Part shown: one piece after another, positions 47,210-55,639 of the stretch | Position numbering within the stretch: the stretch's first letter is position 1 | Layout: every line of letters starts with the position of its first letter | NCBI RefSeq assembly: GCF_028748145.1 | Contig: NZ_CP118181.1 | Location: 1,364,211 to 1,428,210 of the forward strand | Direction: 5' to 3' | DNA from: Entomospira culicis | GTDB lineage: Bacteria > Spirochaetota > Spirochaetia > WRBN01 | Length of the DNA: 64,000 bases | The notes under the pieces: generated by a model | Seen by the model: only the letters and a program-made list of their open reading frames with translations | What the model was told of the DNA's origin: nothing | Database searches by the model: none | Program-made: the position numbers and the translations under genes

Positions 47210-47884
47210 TTATTCACAATACTTGCCATAGCTATGCCCTAGGATAACCGCATCTTTTTGACGGATCGCCATATAGCCCGGTATGGCTAGCTGGTTTACA
47301 CCCAGACGCACGTACCAAATCACATCTTGCTCTGCTTCGCTGTAGTAAGGAAAAACCTCATAGCTCATCTGTTCGCGCCCCTTGCCTGCGTCAAGGTATG
47401 CGCGCTTTACCGCCAAGTCTGCATCGTAAACAAACCCTTCGTTCATCAGACGTTGTTGCTTTGCGTTTTCCCCGAAACCAGCCATGCTCACGATACCACC
47501 ATCACTTTGACGCATTTGCATCACGGCTTTTTTCTTATGATACACGTGCCAAATGCCATCCTCTAACACCGCCGATAAATCTTTCCTCTCTAAAAATCCA
47601 CCATGATAAAGCGTTGTACGCGATCCGTAAATCCAACCATAAGTATCCTGCAAGTAAAAAAAAGCTATGCCCACGACACCTAATTCGCTTTTTATCTCTG
47701 TACTCACATTCTGTTTAGTAAACGCAAGCTCTGCCTGCTCCCTGATTACTGCCATCTTTTGAGGATCGCTGATCTGTAGAACCTCTAGCGTATCATAAAT
47801 TTGTGCTCTCTCCCACCGACACCCCAAGAGAATCATCAGCACCATTATGGCAACAAAAAAACGATATCCCTTCATGCTATCCAT
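47210..47884 (-). CDS. Lipoprotein of unknown function
   Basis: A 224-residue predicted lipoprotein. The signal (MKGYRFFVAIMVLMILLGC) ends in a lipobox. I chose the ATG at 47884, 6 nt after AGAGAG; the ATG at 47875 is the alternative and the frame stays open to 47923. The mature part holds short, Tyr-rich stretches (SYEVFPYYSEAEQDVIWYVRLGVNQLAIPGYMAIRQ) and a segment GGFLERKDLSAVLEDGIWHVYHKKKAVMQMRQSDGG. I recognise no domain. It is convergent with the small orphan gene and divergent from guaC. Confidence 0.72.
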   Translation of the reverse strand: MDSMKGYRFFVAIMVLMILLGCRWERAQIYDTLEVLQISDPQKMAVIREQAELAFTKQNVSTEIKSELGVVGIAFFYLQDTYGWIYGSRTTLYHGGFLERKDLSAVLEDGIWHVYHKKKAVMQMRQSDGGIVSMAGFGENAKQQRLMNEGFVYDADLAVKRAYLDAGKGREQMSYEVFPYYSEAEQDVIWYVRLGVNQLAIPGYMAIRQKDAVILGHSYGKYCE

Positions 47885-47944
47885 CAATCTCTCTCTTATA
47901 TTCTTATATGCTATTATACGCATCTTAATCGTGCCTGTCTACCC

Positions 47945-47972
47945 TTGACAAAGCGATAATTATCATTATACT
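47945..47972 (+). promoter_or_regulatory. Promoter and structured leader of guaC
   Basis: TTGACA (47945-47950), 16 bp, TATACT (47967-47972). The roughly 70-nt leader holds an imperfect hairpin between GTAAAGACGC (47979-47988) and GCG...TCTTTAC (47998-48016). It does not match the purine riboswitch pattern as I know it. Confidence 0.65.
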
Positions 47973-48049
47973 ACAATAGTAAAGACGCTTGCTAGTTGCG
48001 TACTGGCTATCTTTACCACCTATGGAATTTTTTTGCAATATAGGAGTAA

Positions 48050-49129
48050 ATGATGCGGATTATCGATGACGTGAAGCTAGATTTTAAAGATGTGCTCTTT
48101 ATGCCCAAGCGCAGTACCTTGAGTAGCCGAAAGCAGGTGAGCCTAGAGCGCACTTATACCTTTAAACATAGCCAGAAACAGTGGCAAGGCGTGCCCATTA
48201 TGGCAGCCAACATGGACGGCGTAGGTACGGTGAGTATGGCAAAGGCGCTTGCCTCGCACAAACTCTTTACCACCTTGGTGAAGAGCGTTAGTGCCGAAGA
48301 GATTACCCAACTCGCGCAAACCATTTCGCCCCATCACTTTGCCGTGAGTACCGGTACGGGAGAGGCAGATTGGCAACGTCTGCAAGATATCTTGCGGGAC
48401 AACCCACACATCACCTTTATCTGTATCGATGTTGCCAATGGCTATAGCGAGAGTTTTGGCGATTTTGTCGCAAAAGTACGCAACCTCTATCCCAACCACA
48501 CCATCATGGCCGGCAATGTGGTTACTGCCGATATGACGCAAGAACTTATTTTGCGTGGGGCTGATATTGTGAAGGTAGGCATCGGGCCAGGTTCGGTCTG
48601 TACCACCCGTAAACAGACGGGCGTGGGCTATCCGCAACTTAGCGCCATCATCGAGTGCGCCGATGCTGCGCATGGCTTGGGCGGACACATCATTGCCGAT
48701 GGCGGATGCACCAATCCTGGTGACGTAGCAAAAGCCTTTGGCGCGGGCGCTGATTTTGTGATGCTTGGGGGCATGCTCGCAGGGCACGACGAGGGCGAAG
48801 GTCAGTTAATCGAAGAGCATCACCTCACCCAGCAACTCGATCAAGCAACCCAGCAACCTATCATCGAGACCAAACGTTTTGTTCAATTCTACGGGATGAG
48901 TAGCGACACCGCAATGAAAAAGCATCACGGAGGCGTGGCTGAGTATCGGAGCAGTGAGGGCAAAACCGTAAAAATCCCCTATCGCGGTGCCGTACAAGCC
49001 ACCATCCTCGATCTTTTGGGCGGTATTCGTAGCACCTGCACCTATGTGGGTGCACAAAATCTTAAGCAGTTGAGTAAGTGTACCACCTTTGTGCGCGTAA
49101 CCCAGCAGATCAATAATATCTTTTCATAA
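48050..49129 (+). CDS. guaC: GMP reductase
   Basis: A 359-residue member of the IMPDH/GMP reductase family. The catalytic loop reads [20 protein letters not shown], with the cysteine that attacks the purine. GMP reductase is favoured over IMPDH because the protein is short, lacks CBS domains, and reads [32 protein letters not shown] at the N-terminus. It turns GMP into IMP with NADPH, which links guanine salvage to adenine nucleotides. The ATG follows ATAGGAGTA. The gamma-carbonic-anhydrase-like gene begins 24 bp after its stop. Confidence 0.92.
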   Translation: MMRIIDDVKLDFKDVLFMPKRSTLSSRKQVSLERTYTFKHSQKQWQGVPIMAANMDGVGTVSMAKALASHKLFTTLVKSVSAEEITQLAQTISPHHFAVSTGTGEADWQRLQDILRDNPHITFICIDVANGYSESFGDFVAKVRNLYPNHTIMAGNVVTADMTQELILRGADIVKVGIGPGSVCTTRKQTGVGYPQLSAIIECADAAHGLGGHIIADGGCTNPGDVAKAFGAGADFVMLGGMLAGHDEGEGQLIEEHHLTQQLDQATQQPIIETKRFVQFYGMSSDTAMKKHHGGVAEYRSSEGKTVKIPYRGAVQATILDLLGGIRSTCTYVGAQNLKQLSKCTTFVRVTQQINNIFS

Positions 49130-49153
49130 AGAAGCGAGAAAAAGGAGGATTTT

Positions 49154-49675
49154 ATGATCTATCAATTAGCCGATAAGCGCCCTAGCCTTGCCGAGCATAG
49201 CTTTATTGCTCCCTCTGCCGATGTGATTGGCGATGTGCGTATTGCTGGTGATGTCTCGATCTGGTTTAATGTAACTTTACGTGGCGACGATAATTATATC
49301 GAAATTGGCGAAGGCTCCAACGTACAGGACAATACAGTGGTGCATGTTGCCCACGAATTTCCTACGATTATTGGTAAGGAGGTTACCATCGGACATGGCG
49401 CGATCATTCATGGGTGCACCATTGAGGATCATTGCCTTATTGCCATGGGCGCGATTATTTTGAACGGGGCAACCATCGGTGCAGGCTCGATTGTCGCTGC
49501 CGGTGCAATGGTTGGCGAAGGCAAAGTGATTCCCCCCAACTCACTGGTGGCTGGCGTACCGGCCAAAGTGCTCACAACCATCACCCCCGAGCAACAAGCA
49601 CGCTTTGCCAAAGGCGTGGAAATCTACAAAAATAATATCGAACTCTATAAAACACTCAAACCGATCACGCCATAA
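49154..49675 (+). CDS. Gamma-carbonic-anhydrase-like hexapeptide protein
   Basis: A 173-residue left-handed beta-helix protein of the gamma-CA/YrdA group. Hexapeptide repeats run through IAPSADVIGDVRIAGDVSIWFNVTLRGDDNYIEIGEGSNVQDNTVVHV and VTIGHGAIIHGCTIEDHCLIAMGAIILNG. The metal-binding histidines are in VVHV, IGHG and IIHG. Many such proteins bind zinc or iron without measurable carbonic anhydrase activity. The ATG follows AAAGGAGGATTTT; it is probably co-transcribed with guaC. Confidence 0.92.
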   Translation: MIYQLADKRPSLAEHSFIAPSADVIGDVRIAGDVSIWFNVTLRGDDNYIEIGEGSNVQDNTVVHVAHEFPTIIGKEVTIGHGAIIHGCTIEDHCLIAMGAIILNGATIGAGSIVAAGAMVGEGKVIPPNSLVAGVPAKVLTTITPEQQARFAKGVEIYKNNIELYKTLKPITP

Positions 49676-49750
49676 CCATATCATTACCTTTCGATCTGAT
49701 ACGCTATGGGTCATGCCTCTTAACCAAGCGGGATCACATATACGAATAAC

Positions 49751-49790
49751 TTACCTACGTTCATCGCGTAGGTAATATCTCATTCTTTTG
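49751..49790 (+). terminator. Probable terminator after the guaC unit
   Basis: A perfect 9-bp stem TTACCTACG / CGTAGGTAA with a 7-nt loop, followed by a mixed T-rich stretch (TATCTCATTCTTTT). Confidence 0.6.
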
Positions 49791-49817
49791 ATTGCTGTTG
49801 CCGATAAATAAAAAAAT

Positions 49818-50756
49818 ATGAAAAATCTACCGAAATCTTTAGTAATTATTGGGTTACTCCTCACCATGTTCTTCATCGGCGCTATCACGACTTCAGCCAA
49901 TCAAGCGAGAAAATCAACGAATTTTGGTTACTTGATCAACGTGAGTAGTCTTAGTCGCGTGAGTGCGATCAATGTAAACACCCAAAACATGCAGTCGTTT
50001 AATGTGCTTGAATATTGGCCTGATTGGAGGAGAGATGAGTGGAAGATACTCCACGCAAACCATCCCATCATCGATTGGCAAGAGGGGCGCTACCTCTTTA
50101 GCTTTGCACAACGTATACAAATTATCGATGCACCAGAGGAGATGCGCATCCTTCGCTACGATCTCCACACCGGAGAAGTAAATTCCTTAGCACTAGATAC
50201 CTCTCTTCATGCAGAGATTGCTAACGCCACGGCTATTTATGCAATCAATGATAATAACCTTTTACTCGAACATTATCATGCCGAGTATACAACATTAACG
50301 CTCTTTTCCACAGAAAAAAAGCGCGTACTCCGCAAATATATCCTTAACCATGAGCACTTTCCTTCATTTTTTTTCAATGACTATAATCGAACCCTAAGAA
50401 TTCTTTACTATCATTCAGAGCAAGCGTATTTACTCTTTCAGTCAGAACTCGGAGAGCTTTATCGTCTGGATTTACTAACCATGCAAACAACCCATATGGC
50501 AGGAATTTCTACGAGATTTATAACCTCTCACCCCCAAGGCTATGGTGGAGTTTCTCAATCTCTAGTGCGAGAACATCTCTTAATTGGCCAACCAACCAAA
50601 AAGAGAGAGCCTACAGATAATATCATAGATCTGCCTCAAGCTAGCGCCATCTACCATCTACCATCTACCTACCATGCAAGGCGTCGTGGGGGCATTTATT
50701 GCCAAGGAATTGTCTCACTACGACGTGAAGGTACTAGTGCTAGACAAAGAGAATGA
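49818..50756 (+). pseudogene. Exported protein of unknown function, family member 3, truncated at its 3' end
   Basis: The first about 280 codons encode a close relative of the protein at 43976: N-terminal helix, GYLINVSSLSRVSAINVNT, WQEGRYLFSFAQ, RILRYDLHTGEVNSLALD, GELYRLDLLTMQTTHM, then ASAIYHLPS. At the point where the relative continues with QQIATYLPES (about 50,660), similarity stops. The frame then runs about 25 codons through the shifted start of the next gene (ARRRGGIYCQGIVSLRR) and ends. About 85 C-terminal residues of the family, including the LLWQQ end, are missing. No ribosome-binding site or promoter is visible before it. A deletion that joined two genes is the simplest reading. 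Confidence 0.75.
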
Positions 50757-52071
50757 TTTCGCCAATCAGACCACCATGGCAAACAGCGCGATTATTCATT
50801 CAGGGTACGACCCCAAACCCGGCACGCTCAAAGCGAAGCTCAATGTGCAGGGTAATCAGATGTACAAAGATATTTGTCATTACTATAAGATCCCCTTCAA
50901 TCAAATGGGATCCCTTACCGTTGCCTTCGATGAGGCGGGCGTTGCGCGTCTGCATGAGCTAAAAGATCAAGCGACCATCAATGGGGTAGAGGTAGAGTTG
51001 TTGAGCGCAGAAGAGGTCTTAGCCCAAGAGCCTGCGATCAACCCAACCGTCAAGATGGCGCTCTTAGCACCAACGGCAAGCATTGTCTATCCTTGGCAGA
51101 TTACCTTCGCACTCTTTGATCACAGTATCAGTAACGGGGTGGAGGTTAAGCTAGGACAAGAGGTTGTTGCACTGCGTAAGGCGCAAGAGGGATATACCAT
51201 TGAGACCAAGAGTGGCGAAGAATTTCAGGCACATCATGTCATCAATTGTGCTGGTCTCTTTGGAGTAGAGATCCAAAAGATGATCGAGCCAACCGAAGAT
51301 GCCATCACCCCACGTAAAGGCGAATACTTCGTCCTTACGCGTGGAGCCTATAAGTATGTCAATCATATTATCTTTCCATTACCCACCGAAAGAGGCAAGG
51401 GCGTCTTGGCGGTGCCGATTAGCAATCGAGAGATTTTGATTGGCCCTACCTCCGAGGTGATCGATGACTTTGATGATGTTACGACCACGAAAGAAGGACT
51501 CTCCTATCTCATTAAAGAGATCAAAAACACCATGAGCACCGTACCTACCGATCGGATTATCCACGAATTTGCGGGGCTTAGAGCCTCTTCTACACGTCAT
51601 GATTTTATTATCGAGGAGTCTAAATACAATACAGGGCTCTATCACGTTATCGGGATTGAGTCGCCCGGACTAGCTAGCGCACCTGCTATTGCTAAGTATC
51701 TTGCTGATCTCGCTGCGTTTGAGCAATTACCTCGCAAAACGAACTTCAAAGAGTATCAACCTACCACCCTCATCACTAAGCACAAGCAGGTAAAAGATCA
51801 CCCTGATTACGGTGTGATAATCTGCCACTGCGAGCATGTTAGCCGACAAGAGATCCGCGATGCAATGCACGGCAATGTGGGTAGTCACACCATCAAAGGC
51901 ATTAAAAAGCGCGTGCGTGCTGGCTTTGGTCCTTGTCAAGGGGGATTCTGTGAGCCTACCATTGTACGCCTTATTTCGCAAGAGATGGGCATATCGCCAA
52001 AAGAGGTGTTGCACGACGGCCCGAATTCAGCAGTATTAAAACGCGACAGTAAGGAGATTTTTAAGACATGA
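50674..52071 (+). CDS. FAD-dependent oxidoreductase (GlpA/LhgO-like) with BFD [2Fe-2S] domain, 5'-truncated
   Basis: A 465-residue remainder of an oxidoreductase like the catalytic subunit of anaerobic glycerol-3-phosphate dehydrogenase. It continues with GAFIAKELSHYDVKVLVLDKEN, TTMANSAIIHSGYDPKPGTLKAKLNVQGN and, at the C-terminus, a bacterioferritin-associated-ferredoxin-type domain with four cysteines (ICHCEHVSRQEI...GFGPCQGGFC). The normal start, about ten residues with the first glycines of the FAD motif (VIIIGAGVVG), is lost: the frame starts MQGVVGAF, with no ribosome-binding site. FAD binding may be impaired, so it could be a pseudogene or a strain-specific deletion. The gene overlaps the next by 4 bp. 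Confidence 0.85.
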   Translation: MQGVVGAFIAKELSHYDVKVLVLDKENDFANQTTMANSAIIHSGYDPKPGTLKAKLNVQGNQMYKDICHYYKIPFNQMGSLTVAFDEAGVARLHELKDQATINGVEVELLSAEEVLAQEPAINPTVKMALLAPTASIVYPWQITFALFDHSISNGVEVKLGQEVVALRKAQEGYTIETKSGEEFQAHHVINCAGLFGVEIQKMIEPTEDAITPRKGEYFVLTRGAYKYVNHIIFPLPTERGKGVLAVPISNREILIGPTSEVIDDFDDVTTTKEGLSYLIKEIKNTMSTVPTDRIIHEFAGLRASSTRHDFIIEESKYNTGLYHVIGIESPGLASAPAIAKYLADLAAFEQLPRKTNFKEYQPTTLITKHKQVKDHPDYGVIICHCEHVSRQEIRDAMHGNVGSHTIKGIKKRVRAGFGPCQGGFCEPTIVRLISQEMGISPKEVLHDGPNSAVLKRDSKEIFKT

Positions 52072-53333
52072 AAGCACGTAAAGAGTACGACGTAATCATT
52101 ATTGGCGGAGGCCCGGCCGGGTTAGCGGCCGCCGTAGAGGCGCATGCACGCGGGCTTAGAAGTATCCTCATTGTCGAACGTGAGAATCAACTTGGGGGCA
52201 TTCTGCTACAATGTATTCATAATGGCTTTGGTCTGCATGAATTTAAAGAAGAGCTTACCGGGCCTGCTTTTGCCCAGCGCTATATCGACAAGGTGTATGA
52301 ACTTGGCATTGAGTATCTGCTAGAGGCATCGGTTACCATGCTCAACCCCGATCGTAGTGTCATGATTGTCTCCAAAGAAGGCTTTGTGCGCTACTTTGCC
52401 AAGGCAGTGATTCTTGCCATGGGTTGCCAAGAGCGCCCACGTGGAGCAATCTCGATTCCGGGGAGTCGCCCAGCTGGGGTCCTAACCGCGGGAGCTGCGC
52501 AAAAATATCTCAATATGGATGGCTATCTTGTAGGAGAGAAGGTCTTTATCTTGGGCAGTGGTGATATCGGGTTGATTATGGCAAGGCGCATGACCTTGGA
52601 GGGCGCAAAGGTCGTGGGTGTTGCGGAGATTCAGCGTCAGCCCAATGGTATTACGCGTAATATTGTGCAATGTCTGCACGATTTTCACATTCCACTTTAT
52701 CTCTCGCACACCGTTACCAGAATTTACGGCAAAGAGCGTATCCAAGCGATTGAGCTCTCGCAAGTAGATGAAAATCTAAAGCCAATCGAAGGAACAGAGC
52801 AATATATCGAGGTGGATGCTCTGCTCCTCTCCATTGGATTACTACCCAATAATAGTTTGAGTGAAGGCGTGGGTATCGCATTAAGCAAGGCAACCAAAGG
52901 CCCGATTGTAAGCAACGATTTACAGACCTCGATACCCGGTTATTTCGCCTGTGGTAATGTGCTTCATGTGCATGATGTGGTCGATTATGTCGTGGCCGAG
53001 GCAAGGCGCTGTGTGGATGGAGTGATGCACTATCTCTCTAACCAAATATCCGAAGAGAGACATATCGAGGTAACTGCACATACGGGGTTGCATTACGTGG
53101 TGCCTCAATCTATCAAACCGCAGACACTTGGTGCTAAACAGCGCTTCTACTTTAGAGTAAAGAGCCCCGATCATCGTGTAAAGATACAGATCTTTGCCGA
53201 TGGCATGCTGATTAAAGAGAGTCTCAAGTCGCACGTGGTACCCGCCGAGATGGAGTACATCGAAGTTGATATCAATGATGCGGTGCGTCAAGCCCAGCAC
53301 ATTACCTTAGCGCTACACAAGGAGGAGGCATAA
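52068..53333 (+). CDS. FAD-dependent NAD(P)H oxidoreductase, partner subunit
   Basis: A 421-residue flavoprotein of the pyridine nucleotide-disulfide reductase type. FAD motif DVIIIGGGPAGLAAAVEAHARG lies at the N-terminus, the cysteine-bearing GGILLQCIHNGFGLHEF follows, then ILAMGCQERPRGAISIPGSRPAGVLTAGAAQ and the second nucleotide site VFILGSGDIGLIMARRMTLEGAKVVG, ending with YFACGNVLHVHDVVDYV. This type is regularly found between a GlpA-like gene and a DUF1667 gene in Firmicutes, Thermotoga and spirochaetes; the trio is believed to oxidise glycerol 3-phosphate. AAGGAG lies before the ATGA overlap. The gene itself looks intact. Confidence 0.9.
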   Translation: MKARKEYDVIIIGGGPAGLAAAVEAHARGLRSILIVERENQLGGILLQCIHNGFGLHEFKEELTGPAFAQRYIDKVYELGIEYLLEASVTMLNPDRSVMIVSKEGFVRYFAKAVILAMGCQERPRGAISIPGSRPAGVLTAGAAQKYLNMDGYLVGEKVFILGSGDIGLIMARRMTLEGAKVVGVAEIQRQPNGITRNIVQCLHDFHIPLYLSHTVTRIYGKERIQAIELSQVDENLKPIEGTEQYIEVDALLLSIGLLPNNSLSEGVGIALSKATKGPIVSNDLQTSIPGYFACGNVLHVHDVVDYVVAEARRCVDGVMHYLSNQISEERHIEVTAHTGLHYVVPQSIKPQTLGAKQRFYFRVKSPDHRVKIQIFADGMLIKESLKSHVVPAEMEYIEVDINDAVRQAQHITLALHKEEA

Positions 53334-53334
53334 C

Positions 53335-53706
53335 ATGAACGAACTTCAAGAAGTCATCTGTATTATCTGCCCCAAAGGCTGTCATATTGAGGTCGATCGC
53401 CGACAAGAGCCATGGGAATTTAGTGGCAATAGTTGCAAGCGTGGCCCGATTTATGCGCAAAAAGAGCTTACCGCCCCCAGCCGAATGCTCACCACCACAA
53501 TCGCCATTAAGGGAGCGATTGTTCCGCGCTTACCCGTGGTTACCAGTAGCGACGTACCTAAAGAGCGCATGATGGATGTGATGAAAGCCCTCGCTAAGAC
53601 CCAAGTAGATGCGCCTATCAAAGTGGGCGATGTTATTGTCAGCAATATTTTAGATCTAGGCGTAGATATTCTTGCTACCCGCACGCTAGAGCGAATTTCT
53701 CACTAA
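53335..53706 (+). CDS. DUF1667 small cysteine-rich protein
   Basis: A 123-residue protein of the DUF1667 family, starting 1 bp after the upstream stop with GGAGGAGG at ideal distance. The N-terminus holds a cluster CIICPKGCHIEV and a later SCKRG, giving four cysteines that may bind an iron-sulfur centre or zinc; the rest (LTTTIAIKGAIVPRLPVVTSSDVPKERMMDVMKAL) is characteristic of the family. It is thought to be an electron-transfer subunit of the FAD/FAD complex. It ends the operon. Confidence 0.9.
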   Translation: MNELQEVICIICPKGCHIEVDRRQEPWEFSGNSCKRGPIYAQKELTAPSRMLTTTIAIKGAIVPRLPVVTSSDVPKERMMDVMKALAKTQVDAPIKVGDVIVSNILDLGVDILATRTLERISH

Positions 53707-53715
53707 TATAACATG

Positions 53716-53762
53716 ACCCATAAAGCAGACCTAGCTATGTTGCTTTATGTGGTTGTCTTTTT
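53716..53762 (+). terminator. Terminator of the FAD/FAD/DUF1667 operon
   Basis: A stem ACCCATAAAGCA / TGCTTTATGTGGT with nine perfect pairs in CATAAAGCA/TGCTTTATG (53719-53727 and 53741-53749), followed by T-rich sequence. Confidence 0.75.
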
Positions 53763-53781
53763 AATATAATTGTGATAAAAT
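53753..53781 (+). promoter_or_regulatory. Promoter of the P-loop protein at 53816
   Basis: TTGTCT (53753-53758), 17 bp, TAAAAT (53776-53781). It overlaps the T run of the preceding terminator. Confidence 0.65.
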
Positions 53782-53815
53782 AAGAATATAACCCATCTTC
53801 AAGAGGAGATAATTT

Positions 53816-55561
53816 ATGAATGAACCCTTTACAATGATCGATGCTTTTTCTGTTAGCCATGCTAATGCAATCTTAAATTTCACCAAGGACTACTGCGCCG
53901 GTAAGAGCGAATTGCTCAATAGCATGAGCTTTAAGCGCGTGTTGCAGATGCACATTGCCTATCTTAAGCGAAAGGATAAGCCCTTGTATCATACGCTTAT
54001 CGCTATCAGAAACAACGACGAGGAGCTTGCCGAGGATCTCTTAAATATCCTTAAAATGCTCCTTGTGCTCGACACCAAGAGTCTCTCTAGCGCCCACCCA
54101 GATTTACAAAAATATCTCCTCAACAAGCCTGCGCTTATCGACTTTGTAGAGACACTCTTTGCCTATTGGCGATCGCTCCAACGTTATGCTGTCATTTACA
54201 GCACGCAAGAGGGGCAAGATATTCAAAATGCTTACTTCGTGCAGTCGCACAACGACTTTAAAGAGATGATATTAAGCTCCTATAAAATCGTCATGGAGAA
54301 GCTTACCAAGCGTTCGCAGTCGGTCTATCGACAAGTCATCGCTGGGGTCAATGCAGGCTTGGTGCTCAATAGCACCCCGTTAGATTTTGCTACCGATACC
54401 TATGCGATTTTTAGGGAAATTCCTGTCATTCAATCGATCTATCTTACGCCACCCTTTATTACCTACTCGCGCCGTAACACTCGCGACGGTATTTTTCAAG
54501 AGGTTATGGAGAATCCTCTCACAAATCAACGCCTTGATGCCCAAAAATTTATCTGCTATCCTGCCAAAGTGGGCAAGTATCTTGCGCTTGTCTACTTTCA
54601 TACCGACTTTATGGCGATGGGTATCACCCTTGCCAACCTCTTTGAGATGGCAAGTCCTGCCGAAGTCCATAGCCGAAAACCCGATCTCATCTATGCCTAT
54701 GGGGTAGAAGATGGCAAGCAGGGCACCGCGTTCTATCACGATAAAGAACGCAACATGATGGTAGGCTACGCCTCTTACAGCGAGGAGATCGACTACTTTG
54801 GCTACATGAAGAAGATGCTCCTCACGCTTCATAATGTTAAAGGCATTAATGGGCAAGGACTCCCCTTGCACGGTGCGATGGCGGTTATCACCATGAATAA
54901 TGATGTAACTAAGCACGTGGTGATTATTGGAGATAGCGGAGCTGGAAAATCTGAAACACTAGAGGCTCTGCGCGGACTAGAGGATAATGGCATTAAAGAG
55001 ATCAAAATTATCTTTGACGACATGGGCATTATCTACGACGAAGGTGGACAAGTACGCGCCTACGGTACTGAGATTGGTGCGTTTGTGCGTTTAGATGACC
55101 TTGACCCCAGCTATGCCTATAGTGAGATCGATCGGGCTATCTTTATGAACCCCGATCGCATCAACGCACGCGTGGTGATTCCCGTAGCTACCTATGAAGA
55201 GATTGTTCGTGGCTACCCCATCGACCTCTTCTTATACGCCAACAATTACAGCGACGATCCCAATAATGCGATGGATATTATGACCAATCTTGAGGAGGCT
55301 AAGCAAGTCTTCATCGACGGCGCACGCATGGCAAAAGGGACAACCCAAGAGGTGGGCTTGGTGAAATCGTACTTTGCCAACCCCTTTGGCCCAGTGCAAC
55401 GTAAGGAGCAAACCGATAAGCTTTTGGATCAATTCTTTACTCTATTGGCGAAGAATCGTACCGAAATTGGGCAACTCAAGACGCGTCTTGGTATTAAAGG
55501 CAACGAAACATCTGGCCCTAAGGATGCGGCTATCGCACTGCTTGCCTATCTTAATAAATAA
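53816..55561 (+). CDS. HPr kinase/PEP carboxykinase-like P-loop protein, function unknown
   Basis: A 581-residue protein. The first 360 residues show no known motif and look alpha-helical at the start and alpha/beta later. The C-terminal third starts with HGAMAVITMNNDVTKHVVIIGDSGAGKSETLEAL; the GDSGAGKSE loop is like that of HPr kinase (GDSGIGKSE) and of PEP carboxykinase. It is followed by KIIFDDMG (a DD pair in place of Walker B) and GTEIGAFVRLDDLDPSYAYSEIDRAIFMNPDRINARVVIPVATYEEI, which resembles the PEPCK fold. It may be a protein kinase or a small-molecule kinase. The ATG follows AAGAGGAGATAATTT. Monocistronic. Confidence 0.82.
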   Translation: MNEPFTMIDAFSVSHANAILNFTKDYCAGKSELLNSMSFKRVLQMHIAYLKRKDKPLYHTLIAIRNNDEELAEDLLNILKMLLVLDTKSLSSAHPDLQKYLLNKPALIDFVETLFAYWRSLQRYAVIYSTQEGQDIQNAYFVQSHNDFKEMILSSYKIVMEKLTKRSQSVYRQVIAGVNAGLVLNSTPLDFATDTYAIFREIPVIQSIYLTPPFITYSRRNTRDGIFQEVMENPLTNQRLDAQKFICYPAKVGKYLALVYFHTDFMAMGITLANLFEMASPAEVHSRKPDLIYAYGVEDGKQGTAFYHDKERNMMVGYASYSEEIDYFGYMKKMLLTLHNVKGINGQGLPLHGAMAVITMNNDVTKHVVIIGDSGAGKSETLEALRGLEDNGIKEIKIIFDDMGIIYDEGGQVRAYGTEIGAFVRLDDLDPSYAYSEIDRAIFMNPDRINARVVIPVATYEEIVRGYPIDLFLYANNYSDDPNNAMDIMTNLEEAKQVFIDGARMAKGTTQEVGLVKSYFANPFGPVQRKEQTDKLLDQFFTLLAKNRTEIGQLKTRLGIKGNETSGPKDAAIALLAYLNK

Positions 55562-55575
55562 CTAATCAAAAAAAG

Positions 55576-55622
55576 ATAAGCGCCTAGTACATAATATGAT
55601 ACGTGCTAGGTGCTTATTTTCT
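55576..55622 (+). terminator. Terminator after the P-loop gene
   Basis: A 15-bp stem between ATAAGCGCCTAGTAC and GTGCTAGGTGCTTAT followed by TTTT. Its two non-Watson-Crick pairs are G-U on the plus strand but A-C on the minus strand, so it is built for the rightward transcript. Confidence 0.8.
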
Positions 55623-55639
55623 ATTAATAAGGATGACCT

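Noticed and set aside
47979-48016. Known purine riboswitch before guaC
   Set aside because: I could not find the three-way junction core bases of the purine riboswitch class; only a simple hairpin is visible.
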